From NCBI GenBank assembly GCA_028095005.1, contig CM051459.1, forward strand, positions 14,866,699 through 14,930,698: a stretch of DNA of 64,000 bases. Direction: 5' to 3'. Position 1 is the stretch's first letter. Every line of letters begins with the position of its first letter. Source of the stretch: Rhynchospora pubera (Eukaryota > Streptophyta > Magnoliopsida > Poales > Cyperaceae). Below, piece by piece: positions 1 to 11,305 of the stretch. The notes under the pieces were generated by a model, which searched no databases, was not told where the DNA came from, and saw nothing but the letters and a program-made list of their open reading frames with translations. The position numbers and the translations under genes are program-made.

Positions 1-1
1 G

Positions 2-3000
2 TGGTGATGCCAGTGACGGACTCCGGCGGCCACAGCGCCTGTAGCTAGGTTGATAGGCGACGTGAAGGGATCCTGGTGTCGCTTTCATCGTCCGTTGTTG
101 TTGCGTCGATTGATTTGCAGAGCCCTGACATTGACCTGGTTCAGGCACGCAACCGCAATTGGGGATGTCTGACTGTCAGGATGTGGCAGGGAATTGGCCT
201 CTCAGCAGAGCCGTCTATCATCACGAGAGCGCTTCCAAGTTACCTGTGAACTCAATTTTACATAGCACTCTCTAATTTTGTGCTAGGGTATTCTGATTTT
301 TTTTTTCTCTTGGTCTGACAGACCCATGGAGTGAAACACATAATTTATCTCAAGTGCACCCGTTATGTCCTTTGCTTACTGTATTAAATAACTGACACAT
401 GCACCTTGAGTGTTTGCCCTTTTCATATTCATTGACCATACAAGTATGCAACATTCATCTCATTCCAGCAGTTGAACTAAAATTTGGACTGGTAATGTCA
501 AATCCTCGCTGACACTGGCCAAATCGTCTTTTTCATTTCAAATCTCAACATTTCTTTATCTTACATAATTTCCTGACTATTGTTTTTTCCTTTTGATGTT
601 GTTTATAATTTGATCAATCCTATGACACTCCATTTCCACATAAAGACAGTTTTATGCTGATTTTGATCCTCATGATTGCACATGTTTGTTGATTTCTTTG
701 GACTTCCATTAGTGCCTTCTACATGTTCCTTCAGGAGCAAAACAAACTTAAATGATTGTTAAAACTAAATGCTTTGTATTCAGTCCCTCAATACCTTGAC
801 TCAGAGAAAAAGAGTTTTCATAGTTTGTTTTTTTTTGTTTCTGACATGTCATCAATTGCAAGAGTACATCAGTTGAACAGACTTTGGAACTTACTGGCTT
901 TACTGTTTTCTTTTCTCCCCTTTTTTAGACATGAACTTACTATATCATCATATTGTGGTGTGTCCCTTTTTAACAAAATATGGCCAGACACACCAAACCT
1001 CTTTTTAAACCAATGTTCTTTTATAACTGACATAAAATTATATTTTTGTTTTTATAGAATGAAGACATCATTTCTTGCTATCCTGCACATACATATATTT
1101 TGGTAAGAGGCCTTTTGCCACAGCATGTGTTGTATTTTCGATTTGGCCCCTGAGGTTTATACTATTGTGCACCACCTTCTTTTTACAGCCCTAAACTTCA
1201 ATTCATATTGTCACTATTAGAAGTTTTATTTTAATAAACATGTTTTTAACAAAAATAGACTTTAATCATTGTAATGTTGAGACTCATTTTTAGTTCTAGA
1301 CACGAATTTCTTGACACATATGCCCCTGGCTTCTCACCTAATCATACCTTGGTTAATTTCAGACCCAATTACTATTATATTTCTTATTTTACTCATAGCA
1401 CTAAATATAACCATTACCAGTGTTGAAACATGGCTGTTGGCATGAGTGTGCGCTCTCAGGCAAGCACCCCTCATGTAACAGACCACACTCCACCACAGAA
1501 CCTCATCATTATTTTATTATTTTTTTAGCACTTTTATTAGGTGACTCATTGACATGGGTGAGTGTGCGCTCTCAGGCAAGCACCCCTCACCTATGTCTTT
1601 GAGCCCCAAAACTATATTGATAGGTGTTCTACATGAGGGCTTCTCTAGACCCAACACTTAATTCTCAAAGAAAAGATCAACAAATCGACAAAAGACACGA
1701 AAACTGAATATGGAAATAAAATAGACAATGGAACTTCCTCAGAAATTGGATTTAAGTATGAAACTGAGTACAATGAGGACTCTACCTTCTTCTAAGATTG
1801 CCTCTCTCTTTTCCTTTTAAGTTGTTTTTTTTTTTACAAAATATCAGTCAGTGAACTAGCAGAGTTTTTGCTTATCAAAATTTCTCCTCCCTTCTTTTTC
1901 TTCTTTGCTTTGATCTTCTTTTATAGGCGAAATCCCTAGGGCTTTGTTTCATCTCCTTGACACATGGCAGCATCTCCTGCTTTGGATTCATGATGGAAGG
2001 TCCAGATATGGTGTGAAGCTGCCGCCTCACCTTTGTAATTCCTATTTTACTTGCTCCCTACATTACTCCTTCTTACCAACCAATGTAAACATGACACTTG
2101 GCATTTACAACTCCTACTTCTTTTCACAGTATGCTTGGGGGAGGAGTTATGCTTGCTTTGGCGCCAGATGATGTGCTGTCTCTCATCCAATGGCTCATAG
2201 GCCATGGGTGGCTGTGATTTGCATAGGGGAAGCATCTCTTTTGGGATATAGCTGCTGCTCATAGGGGCATAGGTCTGACGCATCAACAGTCATGCTATTC
2301 ACTTTCTCCAGTTATTCTTTTTATCAATCCTCTATGGTAAACACTGATGTGTTTAGTGTTGGTGTATAAGATTAGGTACTACTGTTAGCTGGGACCCTTT
2401 CATACCATTGTCTTTTGTCAATCGAATTTTTTTTACTCCTGAACTGTTTTTTTTTTTCTCTTTCTTGTGTTTGAAATTTATTATCCTTTCTTTGAGTTTC
2501 AATTTTGGTCCATCATTGCTCCTTTTTAATTTCAACTTGTGATGTTGAACTGTTTCAAAGCTTCCTTGGTTTCTGATTTTGAACATTACATTTTGATTTT
2601 TCTTTGATGTAAATCATATTTCTTTCAATCATTACACAGGAATATCCCAGGGGTAATATGGGCATATATGCTCTTTAAATTCCCTTGCTGCCTATTTCAT
2701 TCTTTTGTCTCTTTCTTCTAAATGCCTGATTTGCCCATGGTCAGAGGAGTCACGCATGAGTCACTTATTCTCCAGGCATGATATGATGTATTTGCATCCC
2801 ATGTTCATTGAAGAATACATAGTTCTATCTCAGACCGTCCATCTACATTCAGTCTTATCCTGAGATGTAAGCATACGGTAGGATGTGCTATTCCCTTTTT
2901 TTTTTATCCAACATACCCCCTTTGTATGTGACATAGGTGAATGAATGGTTGTACTGTCGTGATTAAAGCATGGAGAGCTTTTCGGCCTTTGTTTAAATCC

Positions 3001-4411
3001 CATCTTAAATCCAACGGTCCCAATTGGAGTGGTGAGTTTACCGCTTATTGTCACACCTTCTGGCGCCAAGGACTATTGCAGGGCTACTTCTTCCTTTTCA
3101 GGTTATAGGCTGTGGGGAATGGCATTCTTTCCTCCATTTGAATCCCTACTCAATTCCATCAATTGTTTCACATGGGACATCTCCAGTTGTGAGAACTTTG
3201 CTTTTATAGCCTCTTCTTTTTACTTCTCTCTTTCTGACCATGCTCCATGCTAACTCCTCATCATCTCTTCTACTTCTGATTCAAAGTGTGTTTGGAAAAT
3301 CCCTTTTTTTTTTTTGAACCTAGCCCCTTTTGTGGCGAAATAGTTATGGTGAAATACAGCATCACCCATTCCTTTCGCCAAATTGTCTCTTACTAGCTCA
3401 TCCCAGCGTCGCCCCAGCCTCACCAGAGATTTCAGCAGGTGGGTTCCTCTGCCAATTTCTAACAATTTGATACAATTTCGCAGTTCTTGTCTTTGGCTTC
3501 TCACCATTGTTCCTATCGCATTATTTCCGTCCAGCGCCTCTACGCTGCCGTCTTTGGTGTCGTCGGAGTCGTAGAGTCATCACCAATTCATTGGTGAGTT
3601 TGGTTGGAGTTGAGACGACGTGAGTCGGCGGCACAATCTCCCCCTACGCTGGCGCACGGCGCTTGTCAGAGATGGTACTGTTCCATCCTTTTCTTTTTCT
3701 TCTTTTTTTTATTAAAAAAAAAAGGAAATAGATGGGGTCCATGTTCTCGACCAATTAGGAAATTCAGTCGAGTGTTTTGATTTTAGATTGAGATCTGTCC
3801 GTTGATTTTGGATAACATTACTGTGATTTATCGTGACCGTTAGATCAACAGGATTTTATCATAATCAATGGTCATTGATTTGGGTTTAAACATAATCCGA
3901 ATGGGCTTTCAGTCCTGGCCCAGAACAAGTTCTTAGTATAAATTTAAAGGCCCGTTCGAATCTCTCCATTTATTTGGCTCTGGTGAGATTCATCTCCATT
4001 TGTTCCAATAATGGAGGTGTCCATTTGACTGAATTTTGAGGATAATTGAGCTGCTTTATTCTTAGAAAAATTGTTTGGTGCCCTTCTATAGGTCAATTTG
4101 ACATGAAATTCTGCATGGCTTCTCATAAAAATATGAAGAACCTAGCTGCCATAAATTTTCTATTTTTAGGACTCCGGTAATTAATTATAAGGATATCACA
4201 GGCACATAACGGCATTCCTCGTAATTAATTAATTTACCGTCCATTTTTAAGAATTTCTGTGTTTTTCCTTTCATGCATTATGACCAATTATCAGGGCTAT
4301 TTTGTTGGGTCATTGGTTATGTGGATGGGATTTTGATTATATGGTTTTGGATTTTGGTGATAAAATAGGGAATTGTTCAGGGTTTTACGCAGCAGAATTT
4401 AGAGGCAAACA
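2..4411 (-). repeat. 3' LTR of the Tat/Ogre-type element
   Basis: This 4.4-kb repeat is nearly identical to 27344-31755. In element orientation it begins TGTTTGCCTC and ends CATCACCA. The inner end at 4411 is fixed because the two copies diverge right after the shared CA and a polypurine tract follows. The outer end is less sure, since the window starts one base before the proposed TG. The small ORFs inside occur in both copies only because the copies are alike; none resembles a protein. A GC-rich direct repeat of about 30 bp lies at about 1445-1474 and 1559-1588, with GTGCGCTCTCAGGCAAGCAC as its core. A TGAGTCA/TGACTC-like inverted pair lies near 2747-2764. Confidence 0.88.
3937..3944 (+). 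promoter_or_regulatory. Candidate antisense TATA box inside the 3' LTR
   Basis: TATAAATT reads on the plus strand about 600 bp upstream of the antisense plant-mobile-domain gene and is kept in both LTR copies. A strong acceptor-like tract ending in AG at 4541-4542 sits just before that gene's ATG, so a 5'UTR intron starting in the LTR is possible. This is inference from position and motif only. Confidence 0.25.
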
Positions 4412-4424
4412 AATGCCCCCCACC
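4412..4424 (-). other. Polypurine tract of the Tat/Ogre-type element
   Basis: On the minus strand this reads GGTGGGGGGCATT and directly precedes the TG that starts the 3' LTR. A run of G next to the LTR is the usual plus-strand priming site of plant Ty3/gypsy elements. It fixes the 3' LTR boundary and the element's orientation. Confidence 0.8.
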
Positions 4425-4548
4425 AGAGTGGACTGTGAGACACATCGATCAGTCTACTCTGGTGTCCCCAATTTCTAGGCGTTTTTCTCAGTGATTTATG
4501 GGCATTTTCTGAGCGTCTGACACGGTTTTCGCTTTCTTGCAGATAGTT

Positions 4549-7500
4549 ATGGCTTCGGTTGATGAGATTTACGAAACTGTCCCTCAATTTCAGATTGTCA
4601 GAACGGGCTTCTATGGTCCTTCGGATGAGGCCATTGAATCTTATATCAGTGATTATTTGGATCCTCAGAAGGTTCATGTGCACCTTCACTGCTTATGGAA
4701 GCGCGCTATTCTCAGAGGCAGGGATAATTTCCACGGGCTGTTGGTTCGACACAACCGCTTACCTTTACCGGCCATCTATGATTATCCAAGCCTTGCTGTT
4801 GACCCTCCTTCACGCACTGAGGAGCGTCGAGACAGGTACTACACCTCTCATTGTTCTATTAGTCGAGATAGGCGTGGCATTCCCTCTGGTGACCTTGCAG
4901 GTATTTTTCTGAGTCCCACTGGTCGTTCTACTTTTTCTGCTGATTTTCACTTATTGAGTATGGAGATGACGGAGGGACATGTCATTCCTTGGTCTCATGG
5001 GAATTTGAGAGTTCAGGGTGATTTGAAATGGAGCCCCGGGCAAGTTGAATGGACCCGGTATATCCTGTGTAGTATGGGGAAGAAATTGGATAAGGTTGAG
5101 ATTTTTGGAGGTGTGATTTTGGCCTTGTTTGAGTATATATGGAGTTCCAACCTCTTGAAAGCGATGGCCTCCAATTGGAATTATGTTCATAATACCTTTC
5201 CCTTAGAGGATCGTGACGCCACTATCGATCTTCAGCAGATGTCTGGCCTTATGGGGGTGCCAGTAGAGGGGTTGGTTTATGAGGAGAGGGTACCGCCTGA
5301 TTTTGAGCTCTATGGTCCTGATCACAAAGGGTTCCCTCTACATTCTGCTTCACTTCGGGCAGTTTTCCAGATTTATTATGAGATTGCCATGTCACGTGGT
5401 CGGCGTGGCTTGGACAGGGATGTTCCTTTGAGAGACTGGGTTCGTTATTTCACGGATTTGATACCCGAGAAAAGGGCTGCGCATTTTGCTAATCCTTTAG
5501 AGCCGATTAAATTGGGTTCCGACAAGACATATATTCCTTCTGAGCGGGTATTATTCTCAGATTTTTGCTCTCATGATTTAGATGATGAGACGGTCTTGAC
5601 TGCCTTTTTGGCCTGGTGGTTGTGCTATTTCTTGATTATCTACGAGCTAGCTGGATATATTCGTCCTGGGGTTTTTGTGGTGGCGAATGCCTTGGCACGC
5701 GGCAAGCGGGTCTCATTGGCTATTCCGGCTTTGGTGAACCTTTACAGGTCCATGAGAGAGCTTACTTCTTCGAGGGATCCTTCCAGAGCCACAGTAGTCA
5801 TGCCTCTACATATCCTTTCCGGTTGGTTTTATCTTTATTGGGAGAAGTGTTATACTCCTCTGACCTCTGCTGGCATGAGGCAGTCATTGCCGGGTTTGAT
5901 TCATATTGCTGGCTGTACTGTCCGTAATCCAGATCAGATTACCGCTCATTTGTGCTTTACTCAGAGTAGTCAGTTCATCATGGATTATCGCCCTGAGGCT
6001 TTCAATAAGGGGTGGCCTAAGGACACTGGGAAGCCATACATTATCAAGGATGTGGCGCCTCGTCAAAAGGGAGCATGTCCTAAGTTGTGTTCTCCTCGAC
6101 ACAGGCGGGACCGGGACTATGCCGTCAGTATCAGAGCGGGGTGTTTATCCATGCGCATGGGGAATAGGGTGATCCATGAGGTTTACAGCCCTCACCGTTG
6201 TGCTTGGCAGTTTGGATATGACCAGGCTATTCCAGCAGTTTTCAGCTTTACTGACCCTCCTCGAGCCACTTTACCGTCATGTGCATCTTTTAGTGCATTC
6301 TCAGTGCGTTTGGGCACCGACACTAGTTGTATTGTTCCTCCGGCTTCTTGCCAGGGGACATTGACTGGAGATTATGACAGGTGGTTCAGAGGTTGGTCTA
6401 AGATTCCTCATGATGTTAGTGTGGCCATTCTAAAGGAGAAAGTTTACCCTCGTTCCCGGATTGTTCCGCAAAATCCGGAGGTTAGACAAGGCGGTTTCAG
6501 ACCACTGAAGAATTCTTTTGGAATTGACGGTTTTGTGCCGGTTGGTGTGAAGTCCTTGGAGTATGTAGACCCTCCTCCACTTCCAGACGGCCGTTTTCCT
6601 GGTTCGTTACTTTCCTTTCTTGTTTGAATTACCCTCCTGGTTACTTTCTTTCTTTCTTATGATGATTTGTCCTTCGAGGCAGGTCTCGGTGGGTATGATT
6701 TTGGTCATTTTCACTTCAAAGTAGAGGGTATTTCTCCTATTGAGGGAGAGTCTGCTCAAGCTCTTGTATCAGAGCCTTATAGACGCTGGGCTATTTACTC
6801 AGGTATTGTATCTCTCTCCCGTTTTGTTTAATTTTGTCACCAGTGTAGGATTGTCATGGTTTTGGCTTTCACAGGTGTTCATAGGCTCCCTACTTCGGTG
6901 GAAAACGAGGAGTTGGCCCCTTCAAGTTGTCCTTCTCCTGAATATCCTGATGAGTTGTCTGAGGAAGCAAATAGGCTGCTGAAGAGGCAACGTGAGGATT
7001 CTTTGGTGGAGGAAGAAGCGACCCGGCATGAGCTTCGACGGCGACTGAGGGAGAGTCCTTCAGATGACGGGTTTTCCGTAGAGCCTCCTCTCCTTACACC
7101 ATATTCATGTATGCTATTTTCGTGTTTTCTTCCCATTCTGATTTCATTCCATTTGATCTTGATTTGATAAAGACTTGTTATGGTATTGCTTTCAGGGATT
7201 CCATGTTCTGGTATGTGGGGTAGCGCCGCTCTGGTTGAATCCACGGTTGTCACAGAGGACATTGAGATGGAGGAGGTCGAGGTGGAGACCGTCGCCGTGC
7301 CGTTTGAGGAGATTCTGCGCCCCAGGCTGATCTCTCCGGCTCCATTTATCCAGGCGAGCGACTTCCCTGCTCCGGATGATTCTAGGGCGATTGTTGCTGT
7401 TACCGTCTTTTCCTGTGAGACTGCTCCGACACCGGCCATCTTTCCAGCGCTTCGAGGTCTAGGTATGCCTTATTTCACTGAGCTTTTTACCTTAATTTCC

Positions 7501-8154
7501 CTTCTGTTTCATTTTATATTTTCCTTATCATGTTTCATTTAGGTCGACTTTCGCATACCCTGATGGCCTTTAGCATTGAGTTTTGGGCTTTGGGGTTACG
7601 GGACTTATGTCATTTATACCGGTTGTCCCTCCGGAGTTTCATGAGTGTTGATGAGCTGACGAGCCATGTCATGGGCATGGAGCTGGACATTCTGGATCAT
7701 GCTTCCATCTTATGTTCAGGTATATATTCATATTTTCCTTGTCACCGTGACGTACAATTCATCTTTTCATCATAATCTTTTCCTTTTCCATTCAGGAGAG
7801 AGCTCTTCAGGCGGTCCTGCCCTCCAGACTCTCCATGATTTCCTTTTCCCTGAGTCGGACATGGTTACGGAGTTTTCTGATGAGGCGCCATTGGATTACT
7901 CCGAGTGGGAGGCTCTTCTTATTGACTCCACTCCCCTGGCCGTGTCATCGTCTTCCGGTGGGGCGGGTTTGCCGTTGTCTCCAGATACTGTGTTAGCCGA
8001 GCCAATAGTCGGGATGTCAGCTCATCAGAGAGACGTTGATTCTGATGATGATTCTGAGAGAGCTCTCGCAGGTGTAGTGCTAGCTCTTCCTTGCTTTGCT
8101 TCCCTTGTGGCGGATGCTTCTCGAGAGGTTGAGTTGATGATGGGCTTTCTTTAA
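4549..8154 (+). CDS. Antisense six-exon plant-mobile-domain (PMD) gene carried by the retrotransposon
   Basis: The exons I read are 4549-6601, 6683-6802, 6875-7108, 7196-7462, 7543-7719 and 7796-8154, which sum to 3,210 nt (1,069 residues). All five introns (81, 72, 87, 80 and 76 nt) start GT, end AG after a pyrimidine-rich tract and interrupt a codon after its first base; each join keeps the frame open. The ATG at 4549 (GTTATGGCT) comes just after an acceptor-like CTTTCTTGCAG. Residues about 335-440 have the hydrophobic pattern of the plant mobile domain (PF10536, aminotransferase-like family), including a VFVVANALARG segment and a later GWFYLYWEKC segment. The C-terminal exons are acidic and low in complexity with a charged helical stretch (RLLKRQRED). 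PMD proteins are known in plants as nuclear MAIN/MAIL silencing factors and in transposons; the role here is unknown. It lies opposite to gag-pol, so the genomic RNA cannot be spliced at these sites, which would preserve the introns through retrotransposition. Confidence 0.78.
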
Positions 8155-8584
8155 GTAGGAGTTGGGGTTATGTGGCGCGTTGACGCCTTGTATCTTTTAT
8201 TTATCATATTATGGTTTTAGTTTTAGACCTGGTTTTAGTTGATTGTTTTTTGATGTTGTGGTTGGACCTTTTGGTCATGTGATATTTTGGGTCTTTCTTG
8301 GGCTTGTATGACTCTTTAGGTTTGATTATAGTTGGTTTATGGATATGGATACTATATTTTTTTGATGTCATTGGGTTTATCAATTTTGTTTCTAAGAATC
8401 CTTGGATTGCGAAACGATCCTGTTCCTTGCAAACCGCCAAACCTTTCGATTTCTCACCTTTATTAGCAAGTCTGAGAAGACACACGTTCTCTGATGCCCT
8501 AATTCATTTATATATAAGGCATCATGCGCCTATAATCCGGATCATTTTTTCCTTTCAAATTTTCTTTCTCTAACTCCGTTTTCC
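8155..8584 (+). other. Spacer between the two antisense genes
   Basis: This 430-bp stretch is T- and G-rich for its first half, as expected for a 3' untranslated and terminator region of the upstream gene, and then changes to a promoter-like segment with a TATA box. I see no coding potential that resembles a protein. Confidence 0.5.
8509..8518 (+). promoter_or_regulatory. Candidate TATA box for the second antisense gene
   Basis: TATATATAAG lies 66 bp before the ATG at 8585. This would place the transcript start near 8540-8550 with a short C/T-rich leader (TTTCTTTCTCTAACTCCG), a normal plant core-promoter layout. It suggests the second gene has its own promoter and is not only a downstream part of the PMD transcript. 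Confidence 0.5.
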
Positions 8585-9875
8585 ATGGCCGGTGTCATAA
8601 ATTCCAGGGATCCCAAGCGCCCCAGGGATGAGGGTAGTTCCTCTGTTCAGGGCGCACCTCCTTCCAAGCCTAATTGGTCATATGACCCAGGCAACCGTTA
8701 TCTGTTCCGGGACGACGAGGCTTTTGAGTGTTATCAAAGCAATATTGGTGAAGGGGAGCGTGAAGTTTCCACCTGCTTTTTCTTTCATCCTCAGGGGCGT
8801 TTCACCACCCCTTATATGAATTTGATAACAGGGTGGCTTAACGCCTGGAGCCTCCATGACTTATCCAGGCTTGATACCCCTCACCATCCGGATATCACTA
8901 AGTTATTTTATGCTAATCTCCACGTCACCTTTGACCACCATGGCACCCCTTCTGCTTCTTCTTATCTTTTTGGCAGGCTCTTTCACGTAGGGGTGGAGGA
9001 TTTGGCTGACTTGATTGGCGCCACAGACACTTTAACCGGCTTGTCGGTTTACGCCTTCGGGAGTTGGCCTCGCGAGCAAGGGACATACCGGGGCCATTGC
9101 GAGTGGTTCAAGATACCCAGATCTGAAGCAGGTTCCGAACTGGTCTCTACTGCGCATTTGCCCGCGCTTCACCGGTAATTTTGTTGTTTATGTGTTTTTT
9201 TGTTTTGTTTGTCTCTGAAGGATAGGTTCATGACCGTGAAGTTTATATGTTCATTTCAGGTTATTTTTCTTGATTATCAACTACATCCTCTTCCCTCAGG
9301 GTGAGTTATCAGATTTGACTCGCCCAGGGACTTTGTTCCATCTTCGCTTATTGCTCCTTAAACGCGGGAAAGCTAATCTTCCCAGCCTCATCCTCCAAAA
9401 CATGCACCATGTTACGAGGTTTCCCAAGGGCTATTTGCCTTACGGGAATTTAATCGAGGCCTTGATGGAGCGGGCTCAGATTCCATTGCCTGAGACGCTG
9501 TGGGGGAATCCGATCACTGAGCGGCTTATCCTGTACCCGTGCAACCTGCTCTTGGACCTGACTTCTTTCGGGTGGGTGGAGATGGCTCATGGTACTCTGA
9601 TCCCTGACCCCAGCTACCCGGTGAACAGTCATATCCTTCATAGGTTTGCTGCTGTGAATCAGTACAGTCCGGTAAGAGAGGCTTCTCCCCCTTCGCCAGA
9701 CGGCTCAGCCATTGAAAAATCTTTTCCACTCCAGGAACACATAGACCAGCGTTTTAAGGAGCTGGATCGGCGACTGGAGAATGTTGAGGCAGTGCTTCAG
9801 TCAATTCATAACACCTTAGAGACATTTGCAGGGGCGATGGCCGCAGTTCAGGCACCTCCAGTGCCTCCGATATGA
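8585..9875 (+). CDS. Antisense two-exon gene, putative plant transposon-protein family
   Basis: The exons are 8585-9174 and 9260-9875 (1,206 nt, 401 residues). The start is CCATGGCC. The intron 9175-9259 begins GT and ends TTTCAG; removing it rebuilds an Arg codon and joins LPALHR to LFFLIINYI, exactly where the Sirevirus ORF at 57862-59162 has an unbroken match. Residues 30-340 align with that ORF: shared KLFYANL, WPRE, LPALHR, LPYG and a late GNPI/GEPV segment. The end, about residues 355-395, is a predicted coiled coil (RFKELDRRLENVEAVL). The family is usually labelled putative plant transposon protein; its biochemical function is not known. The gene converges on the 3' end of pol. No signal peptide or membrane span is evident. 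Confidence 0.75.
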
Positions 9876-11305
9876 AGAAGTCTCGGGTGTTTGACCATTT
9901 AGTTTTGTTGTTTCATCGCTTCATTTTGTATGTTTTTTTTTTGTTGTTGTTTGGGTTGTGGTAATTTTGGATGATTTATGTCTGGTATTTTGATTTTATG
10001 GTTTGATTAGGGCAATTTGGAAGCCTAATAACTCTTGGTCTGTCGATCTTGGTTTATAGACATCTGTTGAGGCTTATTAGTGATTTGATTTAGATTTTCG
10101 TAGGTAGCGACTTTAGATATCGCTAGTGGGACAGATATTTTTGTTATTCTCCCTGCTCTTTGGTTACGGCAGCAAGGAACATACCGGCGGGATTTGTCTA
10201 TTCTGCATTGTTACTTCGGTAGCTTGGACCATTCCGGTGGGACTTGCTTACTCCATATTACCGCTTCAACATGTAGAATAGACATTCTGGGTATTGCACG
10301 CAGTGGGTACGGCGTGTAATGGGCACGACACGCAGTGGGACTTTGTGCATCATTTTCTGTTGGTTGTTTTTGGCACGGTGATCAGAGACGTACCGTCGGG
10401 ACTTGTCTGTTCCATATCACTCTTTTGATGTGGTGAAATGGGGTTTTCTCCTGGCTCTTTGGGTACGGCAGCTAGGAACATACCGTAGTCGATGGTTTAA
10501 GGCCCAACACGACCATGGGCCCCTCTGGGTATTAGGATTTATGAGGCCTATTCCTTGACATGGTTGGCGGACATCAGCCGTGGTGTTCTCCGTTTTCAGA
10601 GGGGCTTTCAGGTTTGGTTTGGTCTTAATTTTTTTGAGGTAGGTTTTGGCGAGAATTACATCTTGAGTGGATAGGTTGTCTCCTCAATCTGTAACTATTG
10701 AGGACGCGGTTTTGACTAATCCCTTGGTAAGTTTCACCGTTTGTGTCTTAATTTAGAGTTCAAGACACGGAACTTTTGTTCATCCTTTAGTTCGGTGAGA
10801 TGAACAGGCACCTAGTACTTTATTTAAAGGACAAAGCACAAGACTTTTAGGGTCGTATTTTTTGGGGTGTAGGCCATTTGTAAAGAAAATGTTCTATGAA
10901 TGTCCATAAGGACAGAACACTCCTTTTACCTTGGCCCGGTGGGACAGAATGTTTTGTGTATATTTTAGAAGTTTTGGATCTTGGGCTTCGAAATTTATCT
11001 CTTTTTTTTGTTTAGGAGTTTGAGAATATTTAGGGGTATTTGGTTTTAATCTTTTATTTGAGCCATATTTTAGCTTGGTCTAGTTTCTTTTGGTCATATG
11101 CCTTTGGAATAAAATGTATTTTTTGTTGGACTTGGATTTTATTTAGGATTTCGACTTAAAGTCATTTTAGGAAATTTTGAAGGGTTTATTTTAGTTAAAG
11201 GTTAATTTATTACTTTAGGATTTTGGCTCAGAGATACCCCATAGCGTTCAAAAGAACGGAGCACCCTGTCGAGCTTTGACCTGGTGGGACGTGAGAGATT
11301 TTTAC
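9876..11305. other. Non-coding spacer between the antisense genes and pol
   Basis: No protein-like frame is visible. Between about 10140 and 10500 a degenerate sequence with TACGGCAGC, GGAACATACCG and GGGACTTGTC elements recurs three to four times at roughly 60-100 bp intervals. From about 10900 the sequence becomes T-rich. It is the shared 3' flank of two converging transcription units (pol from the right, antisense gene from the left). Confidence 0.6.

Noticed and set aside
1..5. Target-site duplication for the Tat element
   Set aside because: Only one flanking base is in the window; it is G, whereas the right flank CCCAC would predict C, so no claim is made.
756..3574. Small open frames in the Tat LTR, such as 756-1106, with near-identical copies at 28099-28449 and beyond
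   Set aside because: Their conservation only reflects the identity of the two LTRs; none resembles a known protein and they lie on both strands.
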